From Serratia inhibens (GTDB lineage: Bacteria; Pseudomonadota; Gammaproteobacteria; Enterobacterales; Enterobacteriaceae), in contig NZ_QYYG01000011.1 of assembly GCF_003591175.1 (NCBI RefSeq), forward strand, positions 62,001 to 126,000: a DNA stretch of 64,000 nt, read 5' to 3'. Made by a program: the position numbers and the translations under genes. Positions 9,223-18,737 of this stretch are shown here, in pieces (position 1 is the stretch's first letter; each line of letters opens with the position of its first letter). The notes beneath the pieces were generated by a model. The model had not been told where the DNA came from and ran no database searches. It worked only from the letters and a program-made list of their open reading frames with translations.

Positions 9223-11021
9223 CAGTAAACATCTCGCTGATAACGGCGCTCAAGGCGCAGCTCGCTTAAAAATTCATCCGCCAGCTCGGTATCCATGCCA
9301 CCGTGCTCGGCCACCAGTTCCAGTAATGTGTTTTCCACGTCTTTCGCCATGCGGTTCGCATCGCCACAGACGTAAATGTGCGCGCCTTCCTGAATCCAGC
9401 GCCACACTTCCGCGCCCTGTTCGCGCAGTTTGTCTTGTACGTAGACTTTATGTTGCTGGTCACGTGACCAGGCCAGATCAATGCGGGTCAGCAGACCCTC
9501 TTTGACATAGCGCTGCCATTCAACCTGATACAGGAAATCTTCGGTGAAATGCGGATTGCCGAAGAACAACCAGTTCTTGCCGCCGGCCCCCTCGACGTCA
9601 CGCTGTTGCATAAAGGCGCGGAACGGCGCGATACCGGTGCCAGGGCCAATCATGATCACCGGGGTTTCCGGGTTGGCCGGCAGGCGGAAGTTGTCGTTAT
9701 GCTCAATGAAAACCCGTACGTCGCCATCTTCTTCCAGGCGATCGGCCAGGAAGCTGGAAGCCCCGCCGGCACGGGCGCGGCCGTCGATGTCGTAGCGTAC
9801 GACGCCAACGGTGACGTGTACTTCGTTTTCGGTCTCAGCCTGCGAGGAGGCGATGGAATACAGACGCGGCGTCAACGGGCGCAGCAGGCCGATCAACTGC
9901 TCGGCGCTGAGATCCGCCGGGGCCTGGCGCACCATGTCGACGATCGGCGTATTGTGCGCGTAATGCTGCAACGCGGCTTTATCCGCCAACAGGCCAATCA
10001 ATTTTTCGTCACGCGACAGCGCGGCATATTTGTCGACAATCGGCGTGGTGTTTTGCGTCAGCTCGAAGTGGCTGCGCAACGCTTCGGCCAACGGCAGGGT
10101 TTTGCCTTCCACCGCCACTGGCTCATCGCCTTTCAGCCACAGCAACTGAACCAGTTCGTCTACCAACGCGGGATCGTTATCGAACCATACGCCCAGTGCA
10201 TCACCCGGTTTGTAGCGCAGGCCGGAATCGCCCAGATCGATCTCGATGTGGCGTACGTCTTTATCGGAGCCGCGGCCGGTGATTTTTTGCTTCACAGCCA
10301 GTTGCGCGATCAGCGGCTGTTCCTTGCTGTACGGGCTGCTGTCGAGCAGGTCAACCGCTCCACTAGCCAGCACGCCCGGTGCGGCGTTTTCCGCCGGCGC
10401 ACGCGCTTTCAGCACATCCACTACCTGCTTGCGCCAGGCCGTGGCCAGCTCCTGGTATTCCACATCGGCATCAATGCGTTCCACCAGGCGTTCGGCGCCC
10501 AGTTCGGCCAGCTTGCCGTCGAAGTCTTTACCGGACTGACAGAAATTCTCGTAAGACGTGTCCCCCAAACCGAAGACTGCGAACGCCGTCTCGGTGAGCT
10601 TGGGTGCTTTCTTCGAGAACAGGAATTTATGCAGCGCAACCGCCTCTTCCGCCGGCTCGCCCTCCCCCTGCGTGGAGGCGACGATCACCAGCAGACGCTC
10701 CTGGGCGATCTGCTTGAACTTGTAGTCGCCGGCATTCACCAGAGTGACGCTCAGTTTGGCGGCCAGCAGATCGTCACGCAGTTGCTCCGCCAGGCGGCGC
10801 GCATTGCCGGTCTGAGACGCAGAAATTATCGTGATGCTGGCGGCAGCGGATGCAGCCGGCGCAATGGCTACGGCTCCAGGTTGTTGGTTAACCATTCCCC
10901 AGAAATAGCCTGACAGCCACGCCAGCTGCGTCGGTGAATATTCACCAATCGCCGCCTGCAGGCGCGCCAGCTGTTCGGGCGTCAGCGGGAGCAAAGATGT
11001 TGGAGGAGCCTGAGTCGTCAT
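9222..11021 (-). CDS. cysJ: Sulfite reductase (NADPH) flavoprotein alpha subunit
   Basis: CysJ moves electrons from NADPH through FAD and FMN to CysI. Residues about 62-205 form a flavodoxin domain ([44 protein letters not shown]). The rest is a ferredoxin-reductase type FAD/NADPH module with [20 protein letters not shown] and [14 protein letters not shown]; the C-terminus is RDVY. Length 599 matches E. coli. It is first in the operon, and its leader appears to contain an ERIC repeat ending about 20 bases before the start codon. Confidence 0.98.
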   Translation of the reverse strand: MTTQAPPTSLLPLTPEQLARLQAAIGEYSPTQLAWLSGYFWGMVNQQPGAVAIAPAASAAASITIISASQTGNARRLAEQLRDDLLAAKLSVTLVNAGDYKFKQIAQERLLVIVASTQGEGEPAEEAVALHKFLFSKKAPKLTETAFAVFGLGDTSYENFCQSGKDFDGKLAELGAERLVERIDADVEYQELATAWRKQVVDVLKARAPAENAAPGVLASGAVDLLDSSPYSKEQPLIAQLAVKQKITGRGSDKDVRHIEIDLGDSGLRYKPGDALGVWFDNDPALVDELVQLLWLKGDEPVAVEGKTLPLAEALRSHFELTQNTTPIVDKYAALSRDEKLIGLLADKAALQHYAHNTPIVDMVRQAPADLSAEQLIGLLRPLTPRLYSIASSQAETENEVHVTVGVVRYDIDGRARAGGASSFLADRLEEDGDVRVFIEHNDNFRLPANPETPVIMIGPGTGIAPFRAFMQQRDVEGAGGKNWLFFGNPHFTEDFLYQVEWQRYVKEGLLTRIDLAWSRDQQHKVYVQDKLREQGAEVWRWIQEGAHIYVCGDANRMAKDVENTLLELVAEHGGMDTELADEFLSELRLERRYQRDVY

Positions 11022-11042
11022 TGCGGTACTTATTTCCTTACT

Positions 11043-11167
11043 TATAGCCTATGAATTTCAAGCTGCAGCCAGGCGGCCAACTCGCTCACCCCAGTGACTT
11101 ACTTTAGTAAGTCACTGGGGTGAGCGAGTGCAGGTAACAACGCTGCAGTTTGAAAGGCAACGGGTAT
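11043..11167. repeat. ERIC element (about 125 bp) upstream of cysJ
   Basis: The segment has the enterobacterial repetitive intergenic consensus layout: outer arms with AGCTGCAG and TGCAG, and a core that matches the common ERIC motif AGTAAGTCACTGGGGTGAGC with one difference from the consensus I remember. The core is a perfect 23-bp inverted repeat (11081-11103 and 11106-11128) with a two-base centre. A second copy of the family lies at 60394-60520. Confidence 0.88.
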
Positions 11168-11580
11168 GGCACCTATCCAGCCAGGTGCTCGCCAGTATCA
11201 GTCGCTGTCTTTTCGTTCATTCCGGGATCCTGAAAAGATCAGGAGATTCTGTAAGGTTACCGAGCACAATAGCAACGATTAAATAAGGGATAGCAATAAA
11301 TAATAACCAAAATGACTAAGCGGTTTTTCTGGTAAGAGATAACGGTTAAAACGCTAAAGGGAGTTTTTTATCTTATTGAAAATAAATCCGTTTTTTTGAC
11401 AACTTTTGAATGAATCGCATTTACCGCTGATTAGCCCATCCGATAGGTGCTGCGCGGACCAAACAAAAAAAGTGTTAACGCCGGTTAAAGGGGGCGCCAG
11501 TAGACTAAAGCGGTATAAATGGCAAGCAGGCGCGCTTTCCGGTACTATGCGGCGGTTTTTGAGTCAATGAGGCCGTAATA
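11168..11580. promoter_or_regulatory. Divergent cysJ / queD control region
   Basis: No gene is visible in these 413 bases. On the minus strand an AT-rich block around 11260-11330 (TTATTTATTGCTATCCCTTA) is a plausible CysB-dependent cysJ promoter, which would place the ERIC element in the cysJ leader. A small hairpin, TCCTGA/TCAGGA, lies at 11228-11244. The queD promoter should be in the last 150 bases, but no clear -10/-35 pair was assigned. Confidence 0.45.
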
Positions 11581-11940
11581 ATGGCAACCACGCTGTTTAA
11601 AGATTTTCAGTTTGAAGCCGCACACCGCTTGCCGCATGTGCCGGAGGGCCATAAATGCGGTCGTCTGCACGGGCATTCGTTTATGGTGCGTCTGGAAGTG
11701 ACCGGTGAAGTGGATGCACACACCGGATGGGTGATGGATTTCGCCGAGCTTAAAGCCGTGTTCTCCCCGATCTGGGAGCGCTTGGATCACCATTATCTGA
11801 ACGATATTCCAGGATTGGAAAATCCCACCAGCGAAGTGCTCGCCGCCTGGATCTGGCAACAGCTTAAACCCCAGCTGCCGGAACTGAGCGCGGTCATGGT
11901 GAAAGAAACCTGCAGCGCGGGATGCGTCTATAAAGGTTGA
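11581..11940 (+). CDS. queD: 6-carboxy-5,6,7,8-tetrahydropterin synthase
   Basis: QueD converts dihydroneopterin triphosphate to 6-carboxytetrahydropterin, the first dedicated step toward the 7-deazaguanine of queuosine. The 119-residue protein has the zinc and catalytic region [27 protein letters not shown], and the C-terminal [11 protein letters not shown]. Divergent placement from cysJ is as in E. coli. Its product feeds QueE, encoded about 750 bases downstream on the other strand. Confidence 0.95.
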   Translation: MATTLFKDFQFEAAHRLPHVPEGHKCGRLHGHSFMVRLEVTGEVDAHTGWVMDFAELKAVFSPIWERLDHHYLNDIPGLENPTSEVLAAWIWQQLKPQLPELSAVMVKETCSAGCVYKG

Positions 11941-11943
11941 AGA

Positions 11944-11965
11944 AAGGGCGCTTTATAGCGCCCTT
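11944..11965 (+). terminator. Hairpin after queD
   Basis: AAGGGCGCT and AGCGCCCTT form a 9-bp stem with a TTAT loop four bases after the queD stop. The U-run is short (CTTCTAC), so it may act only as a weak terminator or for both convergent transcripts. Confidence 0.6.
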
Positions 11966-11982
11966 CTACAAAATGAACTGGT

Positions 11983-12174
11983 TCAAGCCTTAGCAACCCG
12001 TTTTTTGCTAGTCTTCCGGCCAACTTGAACAATGCGACCATTAACCACCTGGTATTCACCCGTCTGCAGTTTCTTCTTCATAATGTCACTGGCTGCGGCG
12101 TGAAGTTTGGAACCTAAGTCTAAAGACAACCGCTCCATGGTCCGAGCATCAGTAACTTTCTGTAGTGACGACAT
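11983..12174 (-). CDS. Small basic hypothetical protein
   Basis: This 63-residue protein is rich in Lys and Arg, especially at the C-terminus (GRKTSKKRVAKA), and I do not recognise it. The ATG at 12174 is preferred over one ten codons upstream because an AAGGAGGGAGAGG ribosome binding site lies just before it. It overlaps the end of the upstream reading frame by 26 bases, so the two are likely translationally coupled. The sequence is AT-richer than its neighbours, suggesting acquisition. A nucleic-acid binding or antitoxin-like role is possible but not shown. Confidence 0.55.
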   Translation of the reverse strand: MSSLQKVTDARTMERLSLDLGSKLHAAASDIMKKKLQTGEYQVVNGRIVQVGRKTSKKRVAKA

Positions 12175-12672
12175 ATCCTCTCCCTCCTTCACCCAGGTTG
12201 CCATAGCATTTCATATTAGGCAGCGCGATTAATGGTTTCGTTCGTTTATACCCTAACCCTAAGAAACCATTATAAATATTGACGAGATCCACTTCTCTCT
12301 CGTGCTCTCTGTCCACTGCTGCAGTGAAGACATAAGCGCCTGCATTTGATACATAGCAATGCTCAATAATTGACCTGGCAACATTAAGCAGTACCTTACC
12401 TGCCGATAGTCCGGGTAAATTAACATGGTTATAGCCACCCCATGCTTCGACGGTTTCAACCCGATCAAATGCCACTGCCCACATTCCCGTATCAGGGAAG
12501 CGGAAATCAGGTATATCCGCGTTGATGCGAATACCTTTATTTATCAACTGTTGATCGCTGTAAATCGCCTCAAAACCCACCGCATAGACCCTACAACAAA
12601 CATTCTGGTAATAAATCCCGGTCCATAACTGTCATTAAAAGGCTCTTCCCAAGCAATTTCTCTGTTCAACAT
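12149..12672 (-). pseudogene. Unrecognised gene, apparently broken by a one-base frameshift
   Basis: A good start (ATG at 12672 behind AAGGA) begins the frame MLNREIAWEEPFNDSYGPG, which stops after 42 codons. A second frame offset by one base is open from 12631 and runs 143 codons from a GTG at 12580 to 12149. Joined near 12615, they read as one protein of about 173 residues. The distance fits loss of one base between about 12631 and 12580, or a sequencing error. If not, the 143-residue frame starting at GTG 12580 is the gene. The C-terminal part (GAYVFTAAVD, then NIYNGFLGLGYKR) vaguely resembles an acetyltransferase-like fold, but this is weak. Confidence 0.5.
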
Positions 12673-12692
12673 CAACCGTCCTTGGTTAATTA

Positions 12693-13364
12693 TTATGCAA
12701 TATTCAAATACTTATGCGTCTGCATCGACAAGCGCCAGTTGCGCGCAATGCAGGTTTCAATGCACAGCCGAGTCGCCTCTTCCTTTTGACTGATTGGCTG
12801 CAACGCGATAATCCGCGGCTTTTCATCGTGCAATGTCGCCAATAGCGCATCCAGCGCTTCAATATCGCGCTCGCGTCCAACCGGATGCTTCACCTCGTCT
12901 GCACGCTGCAAAGCCTGATCCAGCACCTTCATGCCGCCGCGCATATTCACCTTGGGGGAAACCGTCACCCAGGTTTTCGCCGAGCATAGGACCTCATGGG
13001 TACCGCTGGTTTCAATCTGGCAGCCATAACCGTTGTCTTCCAGCAGTTGGGTCAGCGGGGTCAAATCGTAAATACACGGCTCGCCGCCGGTGATCACCAC
13101 GTGACGGGCGGTATAGCCCTGCTGACGGATAACCGCGAGCAGTTGTTCCGCACTGGCGCTGCCCCAGGCGTCGCTCTCTTCGGTTTTTACCAGGATCCGC
13201 TGCATATCCACTTCCCGATTGGCTTCCTTTTCCCAGGTATGTTTGGTATCGCACCAGCTGCATCCTACCGGGCAGCCTTGCAGGCGGATAAAAATGGCCG
13301 GAACGCCGGTAAAAAAGCCTTCGCCCTGCAAGGTTTGGAACATTTCATTAATCGGGTACTGCAT
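12693..13364 (-). CDS. queE: 7-carboxy-7-deazaguanine synthase (radical SAM)
   Basis: QueE rearranges 6-carboxytetrahydropterin to 7-carboxy-7-deazaguanine in queuosine biosynthesis. The 223-residue protein begins MQYPINEMFQTLQGEG and has the radical-SAM cysteines within GCPVGCSWCDTKHTW and the GGEP motif in VVITGGEPC. The C-terminus LSMQTHKYLNIA is nearly identical to E. coli QueE. In E. coli some QueE proteins also affect division under stress; nothing here tests that. It is transcribed toward the islet genes. Confidence 0.96.
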   Translation of the reverse strand: MQYPINEMFQTLQGEGFFTGVPAIFIRLQGCPVGCSWCDTKHTWEKEANREVDMQRILVKTEESDAWGSASAEQLLAVIRQQGYTARHVVITGGEPCIYDLTPLTQLLEDNGYGCQIETSGTHEVLCSAKTWVTVSPKVNMRGGMKVLDQALQRADEVKHPVGRERDIEALDALLATLHDEKPRIIALQPISQKEEATRLCIETCIARNWRLSMQTHKYLNIA

Positions 13365-13687
13365 CGGTTTCTCAATCAGGATAGGAAAAAAGCGATTATC
13401 TCAGATTACGGCCCGGCAACCAAACCGGCTAAAGTGTATTAAATTTTATCTTCTGGCCATGCTCCAGCCTATCCCACCGTCTATCTGCTTCATTTAGTAC
13501 ATTTATCGGCGTCAGGCGCCGCATTGGCGATGCATCCCGCGGCGCAAAAACAACATATAGATAACAAATCAGACAAATATATTTGACATAAATCGTCGCG
13601 ACGCAGATGTATATACAGGCAAGCACAAGTCGGGCATCAGTTCCGACAGTGCATCCACCAACATCACATCTGCGTTTAGAGGGTGCT
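13365..13687. promoter_or_regulatory. queE / MFS transporter divergent control region with stacked palindromes
   Basis: No gene is visible. Three short perfect palindromes follow each other upstream of the transporter: CAAATATATTTG (13574-13585), CGTCGCGACG (13594-13603) and TGTATATACA (13608-13617). A TTGACA hexamer is at 13583-13588, but no well-spaced -10 is obvious. The palindromes look like sites for one or more dimeric repressors. Confidence 0.5.
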
Positions 13688-15025
13688 ATGGCTCATTCCA
13701 CCGAGTTGAATATTCAGCAGGCCATCGACGACAGCAAATTCTCGCTGTTTCATTGGACCTTAATCATTTTGGGATTCCTGATCCTTGCCATTGATGGCTT
13801 TGACACTGCGGCAATGGGTTATATCGCCCCTTCGGTCGCCAAAGATTGGGGAATTGTGAAACAGGATCTCGGTCCGGTGCTGAGCGCCGCGCTGCTGGGG
13901 TTGTCACTCGGCGCGCTGGTGGCCGGGCCGATCTCCGATCGCATCGGCCGCAAGCGAGTGCTGGTATTTTCGTGCCTGTTCTTCGGCCTGTCCAGCCTGG
14001 CCACCGCCTATGCCGGCTCGCTCAACAGCCTGACGCTGTGGCGCTTTCTGACCGGGCTGGGCCTGGGTGCGGCGATGCCGAACGCCATCACGCTCATTTC
14101 CGAATATGCGCCGCAGCGCTGCCGTTCGATGGCGATTAACACCATGTACTGCGGTTTCCCGCTGGGTGCCGCCGGTGGTGGCGCCATCTCCTCGTGGCTG
14201 ATCCCGGCCTATGGCTGGCACAGCGTGCTGCTGCTGGGGGCGATCGCCCCGCTGATCTTGACGGTATTATTGATCCTGTTCCTGCCGGAATCGGTGAAGT
14301 ACCTGGTGAACCGCGGCAAGGACGCGATGAAAATCAGACGCATCGCCCAGCGCTTCGTCAGCCAGAATATTGATAACGTCACGCGTTTCTATCTGTATGA
14401 AGAGAAGCTGGCGCAGTCAAAAACCAGCGTCGGCCTGCTGTTCACCCGTCCCTATCTGGCCGGCACGCTGATGCTGTGGCTGACCTACTTCATGGGGCTG
14501 GTGATTTATTACGTGCTGCTGAGCTGGATGCCGATCCTGATGCAGGGGCTGGGTTATCAACTTGAACAGTCGGCCATTCTGACCTCGCTGTTCACCTTCG
14601 GCGGCACCCTCGGCATTCTGGTGGCCGGCTGGCTGATGGACCGCTGGAACGCCCATAAAGTGGTGTCGAGCGGTTTTGTCATTACCGCCCTGCTGATTGT
14701 GGCAATGGCGACCGAGGACAGCCACATCGTGCTGCTGGGTACCTTTATTTTCCTGATGGGTATCACCATGAACGGCGCGCAGTCGGGCCTGCAAACGCTG
14801 GCCGCCACCTTTTACCCCACCCATAGCCGCGCCACCGGTATCGCCTGGATGCAGGGCATCGGCCGCTTTGGGGGTGTGGCAGGCACCATGATGGGCGCAC
14901 AATTGCTGGCCATACACTGGGAAGTGCAAAGCATTCTGATGTTCCTGTGCGTGCCGGCGCTGATCGCCGCCATCGCTACGGTCTTCAAAATGACCCGGAA
15001 AACGGTGCTGCAACCGGCAGCATAA
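13688..15025 (+). CDS. MFS transporter, aromatic acid:H+ symporter (AAHS) type
   Basis: This 445-residue protein has twelve predicted membrane segments in two halves and MFS signature motif GPISDRIGRKR between segments 2 and 3. The first helix DGFDTAAMGYIAPSV is typical of the AAHS family (PcaK, BenK, MhpT), which import 4-hydroxybenzoate and related acids by proton symport. The start at 13688 follows AGAGGG and avoids 27 residues without membrane character. It stands alone, without catabolic genes beside it, so the substrate cannot be read from context. It ends at a strong terminator before hut. Confidence 0.85.
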   Translation: MAHSTELNIQQAIDDSKFSLFHWTLIILGFLILAIDGFDTAAMGYIAPSVAKDWGIVKQDLGPVLSAALLGLSLGALVAGPISDRIGRKRVLVFSCLFFGLSSLATAYAGSLNSLTLWRFLTGLGLGAAMPNAITLISEYAPQRCRSMAINTMYCGFPLGAAGGGAISSWLIPAYGWHSVLLLGAIAPLILTVLLILFLPESVKYLVNRGKDAMKIRRIAQRFVSQNIDNVTRFYLYEEKLAQSKTSVGLLFTRPYLAGTLMLWLTYFMGLVIYYVLLSWMPILMQGLGYQLEQSAILTSLFTFGGTLGILVAGWLMDRWNAHKVVSSGFVITALLIVAMATEDSHIVLLGTFIFLMGITMNGAQSGLQTLAATFYPTHSRATGIAWMQGIGRFGGVAGTMMGAQLLAIHWEVQSILMFLCVPALIAAIATVFKMTRKTVLQPAA

Positions 15026-15030
15026 GGCTA

Positions 15031-15070
15031 ACGCCCGCCATGATGGGGTACACATCATGGCGGGCGTTTT
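15031..15070 (+). terminator. Terminator after the MFS transporter
   Basis: ACGCCCGCCATGATG (15031-15045) pairs perfectly with CATCATGGCGGGCGT (15053-15067), followed by a short T-run. It separates the transporter from the hut genes. Confidence 0.85.
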
Positions 15071-15413
15071 GCTGTCAGCGATATGATTTTTTTATCACCA
15101 CCGCCAACTTGTAATGGGTATGTAAAATTATTGTGATTTAACGCTCAAAAATGACCCATTTTTAATTCATTTTTGTCGAATAGCTCACTATTCTCCTGCG
15201 CCAACCTAATGATCCAACCACCAAAAATAAAACTATCTATTTGATAATAAACACAAATAACTTTCTCTTATGCCATTTAAGACGTTCACTGGTTAGTGTT
15301 GCATATGCTTGTACATACAAGTATATGTTAATAAACCCTACGCATAGTTATGGCGTGGTGATTGACCCCACCGCGTTATGGAATCTGCACCGATACTGTT
15401 TGAGGAAAATGCT
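15071..15413 (+). promoter_or_regulatory. hutU upstream control region
   Basis: No gene is visible in these 343 bases, which are AT-rich. A TGTGA half-site at 15132-15136 followed by CTCAAAA hints at a CRP site, consistent with catabolite control of hut genes in Klebsiella, but the match is poor. The clear element is the palindrome listed separately at 15302-15327. The promoter probably lies next to it. Confidence 0.5.
15302..15327. promoter_or_regulatory. Candidate HutC (GntR family) operator
   Basis: A 26-base near-perfect palindrome has the core CTTGTA-CA-TACAAG (15308-15321) and arms CATATGCTTGTA / TACAAGTATATG that differ at one position. The TTGTA...TACAA form is what HutC-type GntR repressors of hut operons bind, and it lies about 90 bases before hutU. 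No hutC gene is in the window, so the assignment is inference. Confidence 0.6.
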
Positions 15414-17105
15414 GTGACTGCAAATAACAAAGTTCGCCATGTCGATGTACGCGCGCCACGCGGCACACAATTAAATGCAAAAAGCTGGCTGACCGAAGCA
15501 CCGCTGCGCATGCTGATGAACAACCTCGATCCTGAAGTAGCGGAAAACCCGCATGAACTGGTGGTGTACGGCGGTATTGGCCGCGCCGCGCGTGACTGGG
15601 ATTGCTACGACAAAATTGTCGCCACCCTGAAAACGCTGGAAGACGACGAAACGCTGCTGGTGCAATCCGGCAAGCCGGTCGGCGTATTTAAAACCCACAG
15701 CAACGCGCCGCGCGTGCTGATCGCCAACTCCAACCTGGTACCGCATTGGGCCACCTGGGAACACTTTAACGAACTGGATGCCAAAGGCCTGGCCATGTAC
15801 GGCCAGATGACCGCCGGCAGCTGGATCTACATCGGCAGCCAGGGCATCGTGCAGGGGACTTACGAGACCTTCGTGGAAGCCGGCCGCCAGCATTACGACG
15901 GTAGCCTGAAAGGCCGCTGGGTACTGACCGCCGGTCTGGGCGGCATGGGCGGCGCTCAGCCGCTGGCTGCCACGCTGGCCGGTGCCAGCTCGCTGAACAT
16001 CGAATGCCAACAGAGCCGCATCGATTTCCGTCTGAAAACCCGCTACGTCGATGAACAGGCCAAGGATCTGGACGACGCGCTGGCACGCCTCAAGAAATAC
16101 ACCGCCGAAGGCAAAGCCATCTCCATCGCCCTGTGCGGCAACGCAGCGGATATCCTGCCGGAACTGGTGCGCCGTGGCGTGCGTCCTGACATGGTCACCG
16201 ACCAGACCAGCGCTCATGACCCGTTGAACGGCTACCTGCCGAAGGGCTGGAGCTGGGAAGAATACCGCCAGCGCGCGCAGACCGAACCCGCTCAAGTGGT
16301 CATCGCCGCCAAGCAATCAATGGCCGAACACGTGGAAGCCATGCTGGCCTTCCAGAAGATGGGCGTGCCGACCTTCGACTACGGCAACAACATCCGCCAG
16401 ATGGCGAAAGAAATGGGCGTCAGCAACGCCTTCGACTTCCCGGGCTTCGTGCCAGCCTATATTCGCCCGCTGTTCTGCCGCGGTGTCGGCCCCTTCCGCT
16501 GGGCTGCATTGTCCGGCGATCCGCAGGACATCTACAAAACCGACGCTAAAGTTAAAGAGTTGATCCCGGATGATGAGCATCTGCACCACTGGCTGGATAT
16601 GGCGCGCGAGCGCATCAGCTTCCAGGGGCTGCCGGCGCGTATCTGCTGGGTCGGTCTGGGCCAGCGCGCCAAGCTGGGCCTGGCGTTCAACGAGATGGTA
16701 CGCAGCGGTGAACTGTCTGCGCCGATCGTGATTGGCCGCGACCACCTGGACTCCGGCTCGGTATCCAGCCCGAACCGCGAAACCGAATCGATGAAAGACG
16801 GCTCGGACGCCGTATCCGACTGGCCGCTGCTCAACGCCCTGCTGAATACCGCCAGTGGCGCGACCTGGGTTTCTTTGCACCACGGCGGTGGCGTCGGCAT
16901 GGGCTTCTCGCAACATTCCGGCATGGTGATCGTTTGCGACGGCACCGATGAAGCCGCCGAGCGCATCGCCCGCGTATTGCATAACGATCCGGCTACCGGC
17001 GTCATGCGTCATGCCGATGCCGGTTACGACATCGCCATCGAATGCGCCCGCGAGCAGGGTCTGAACCTGCCGATGGTCGCCGCCACCCAAGGAGGCAAAG
17101 CATGA
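15414..17105 (+). CDS. hutU: Urocanate hydratase (urocanase)
   Basis: HutU hydrates urocanate to imidazolonepropionate, the second step of histidine breakdown, using tightly bound NAD+. The 563-residue protein has the dinucleotide-binding [14 protein letters not shown] and the catalytic-cysteine segment [11 protein letters not shown] chose GTG at 15414 because GAGG lies eight bases upstream and the protein then starts [17 protein letters not shown], as in other HutU; the ATG 36 bases earlier lacks a binding site. The stop overlaps the hutH start (ATGA). Confidence 0.96.
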   Translation: MTANNKVRHVDVRAPRGTQLNAKSWLTEAPLRMLMNNLDPEVAENPHELVVYGGIGRAARDWDCYDKIVATLKTLEDDETLLVQSGKPVGVFKTHSNAPRVLIANSNLVPHWATWEHFNELDAKGLAMYGQMTAGSWIYIGSQGIVQGTYETFVEAGRQHYDGSLKGRWVLTAGLGGMGGAQPLAATLAGASSLNIECQQSRIDFRLKTRYVDEQAKDLDDALARLKKYTAEGKAISIALCGNAADILPELVRRGVRPDMVTDQTSAHDPLNGYLPKGWSWEEYRQRAQTEPAQVVIAAKQSMAEHVEAMLAFQKMGVPTFDYGNNIRQMAKEMGVSNAFDFPGFVPAYIRPLFCRGVGPFRWAALSGDPQDIYKTDAKVKELIPDDEHLHHWLDMARERISFQGLPARICWVGLGQRAKLGLAFNEMVRSGELSAPIVIGRDHLDSGSVSSPNRETESMKDGSDAVSDWPLLNALLNTASGATWVSLHHGGGVGMGFSQHSGMVIVCDGTDEAAERIARVLHNDPATGVMRHADAGYDIAIECAREQGLNLPMVAATQGGKA

Positions 17106-18637
17106 AAGCGCTGACTATTCGCCCAGGCCAACTGACACTGGCGCAACTGCGTGAGGTTTATCAACATCCGGTTAGCCTTCAGCTTGATGACAGCGCCTAT
17201 GCCGCCATTCAGCAAAGCGTTGCCTGCGTAGAGCGCATCGTTGAAGAAAACCGTACCACTTACGGCATCAATACCGGTTTCGGCCTGCTGGCGTCCACCC
17301 GCATCGCCCGTGAAGATCTGGAAAACCTGCAGCGTTCGATCGTGCTGTCACACGCCGCCGGTGTGGGCGCCCCGACCGACGACAACCTGGTGCGCCTGAT
17401 CATGGTGCTGAAAATCAACAGTCTGTCGCGCGGTTTTTCCGGCATCCGTCTGGAAGTGATCCAGGCGCTGATGGCGCTGGTGAATGCAGAAGTTTATCCG
17501 CACATTCCACTGAAAGGCTCCGTTGGCGCCTCCGGTGACCTGGCGCCGCTGGCTCACATGAGCCTTGTGCTGCTGGGTGAAGGCAAGGCCCGTTATCAGG
17601 GCGAATGGCTACCTGCCACCGAGGCGCTGGCCAAAGCGGGCCTGAAGCCGCTGACGCTGGCCGCCAAAGAAGGCCTGGCGCTGCTGAACGGCACCCAGGT
17701 TTCCGCCGCCTTTGCCCTGCGCGGCCTGTTCGACGCGGAAGATCTGTACGCGGCGGCTACGGTCACCGGCAGCCTGACGGTGGAAGCCGCTCTGGGTTCA
17801 CGCAGCCCATTTGACGCGCGTATCCATGCGGTGCGCGGCCAGCGTGGCCAGATCGATGCCGCCGCCGCCTACCGCCACCTGCTCGGCGAACGCAGCGAAG
17901 TGTCCGATTCGCATCGCAACTGCGAGAAAGTGCAGGATCCTTACTCCCTGCGCTGCCAGCCGCAAGTCATGGGCGCCTGCCTGACGCAGATCCGCCAGGC
18001 CAGCGAAGTGCTGGAGATCGAAGCCAACGCGGTGTCCGACAACCCACTGGTGTTCGCCGAGCAGGGCGACGTGCTGTCCGGGGGTAACTTCCATGCCGAA
18101 CCGGTAGCCATGGCCGCCGACAACCTGGCGCTGGCGTTTGCCGAAATCGGCTCGCTGTCCGAGCGCCGTATCTCGCTGATGATGGATAAGCACATGTCGC
18201 AGTTGCCGCCATTCCTGGTGGATAACGGCGGGGTGAACTCCGGCTTTATGATCGCCCAGGTGACCGCCGCGGCGCTGACCAGCGAGAACAAGGCGCTGGC
18301 CCATCCGGCCAGCGTCGACAGCATCCCTACCTCCGCCAACCAGGAAGACCATGTCTCCATGGCACCTGCCGCAGGCCGCCGCCTGTGGGAAATGGCGGAT
18401 AACGTTCGCGGCATTTTAGCCGTCGAGTGGCTGGCCGCCTGTCAGGGGCTGGATCTGCGCAAGGGCCTGAAAACGTCGGCAGCCCTGGAGCAGGCGCGCC
18501 GCACGCTGCGTGAACATGTCAGTTACTACGACAAGGATCGTTTCTTCGCCCCCGACATTGAAGCCGCCAGCCTGCTGTTGGCGGCCGGTCATCTGACATC
18601 GCTGATGCCAGCAGCGCTGCTGCCTAGCCAGGCATAA
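17102..18637 (+). CDS. hutH: Histidine ammonia-lyase
   Basis: HutH removes ammonia from histidine to give urocanate, the first hut step. The 511-residue protein has the Ala143-Ser144-Gly145 triad, which cyclises to the MIO electrophile, in [16 protein letters not shown], plus TYGINTGFG and NQEDHVSMA. The ATG at 17102 overlaps the hutU stop by four bases, so both enzymes are co-translated. The genes for the later steps (hutI, hutG) and the repressor hutC are not in the window. Confidence 0.97.
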   Translation: MKALTIRPGQLTLAQLREVYQHPVSLQLDDSAYAAIQQSVACVERIVEENRTTYGINTGFGLLASTRIAREDLENLQRSIVLSHAAGVGAPTDDNLVRLIMVLKINSLSRGFSGIRLEVIQALMALVNAEVYPHIPLKGSVGASGDLAPLAHMSLVLLGEGKARYQGEWLPATEALAKAGLKPLTLAAKEGLALLNGTQVSAAFALRGLFDAEDLYAAATVTGSLTVEAALGSRSPFDARIHAVRGQRGQIDAAAAYRHLLGERSEVSDSHRNCEKVQDPYSLRCQPQVMGACLTQIRQASEVLEIEANAVSDNPLVFAEQGDVLSGGNFHAEPVAMAADNLALAFAEIGSLSERRISLMMDKHMSQLPPFLVDNGGVNSGFMIAQVTAAALTSENKALAHPASVDSIPTSANQEDHVSMAPAAGRRLWEMADNVRGILAVEWLAACQGLDLRKGLKTSAALEQARRTLREHVSYYDKDRFFAPDIEAASLLLAAGHLTSLMPAALLPSQA

Positions 18638-18737
18638 AGAAAACCTACCACGCAGTTTGTTCTGTCCCACCGGGTGCGTTCCACCCGGTGCGGATAGCGC
18701 GTGCCTGTTCGGCAATAAAAACTCAACGGGAAGCAAC

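Noticed and set aside
7477-9228. Long 583-codon open frame on the plus strand
   Set aside because: It is antisense to cysI, which has all family motifs. GC-rich genes often leave long antisense frames; the protein has no recognisable domain.
11081-11128. Perfect inverted repeat considered as a cysJ or queD terminator
   Set aside because: It is the core of an ERIC element, lacks a U-run and lies upstream of cysJ rather than after a gene.
15378-15413. ATG at 15378 as hutU start
   Set aside because: No ribosome binding site, and the extra 12 residues are absent from the HutU start I remember. The GTG at 15414 has GAGG at good spacing.
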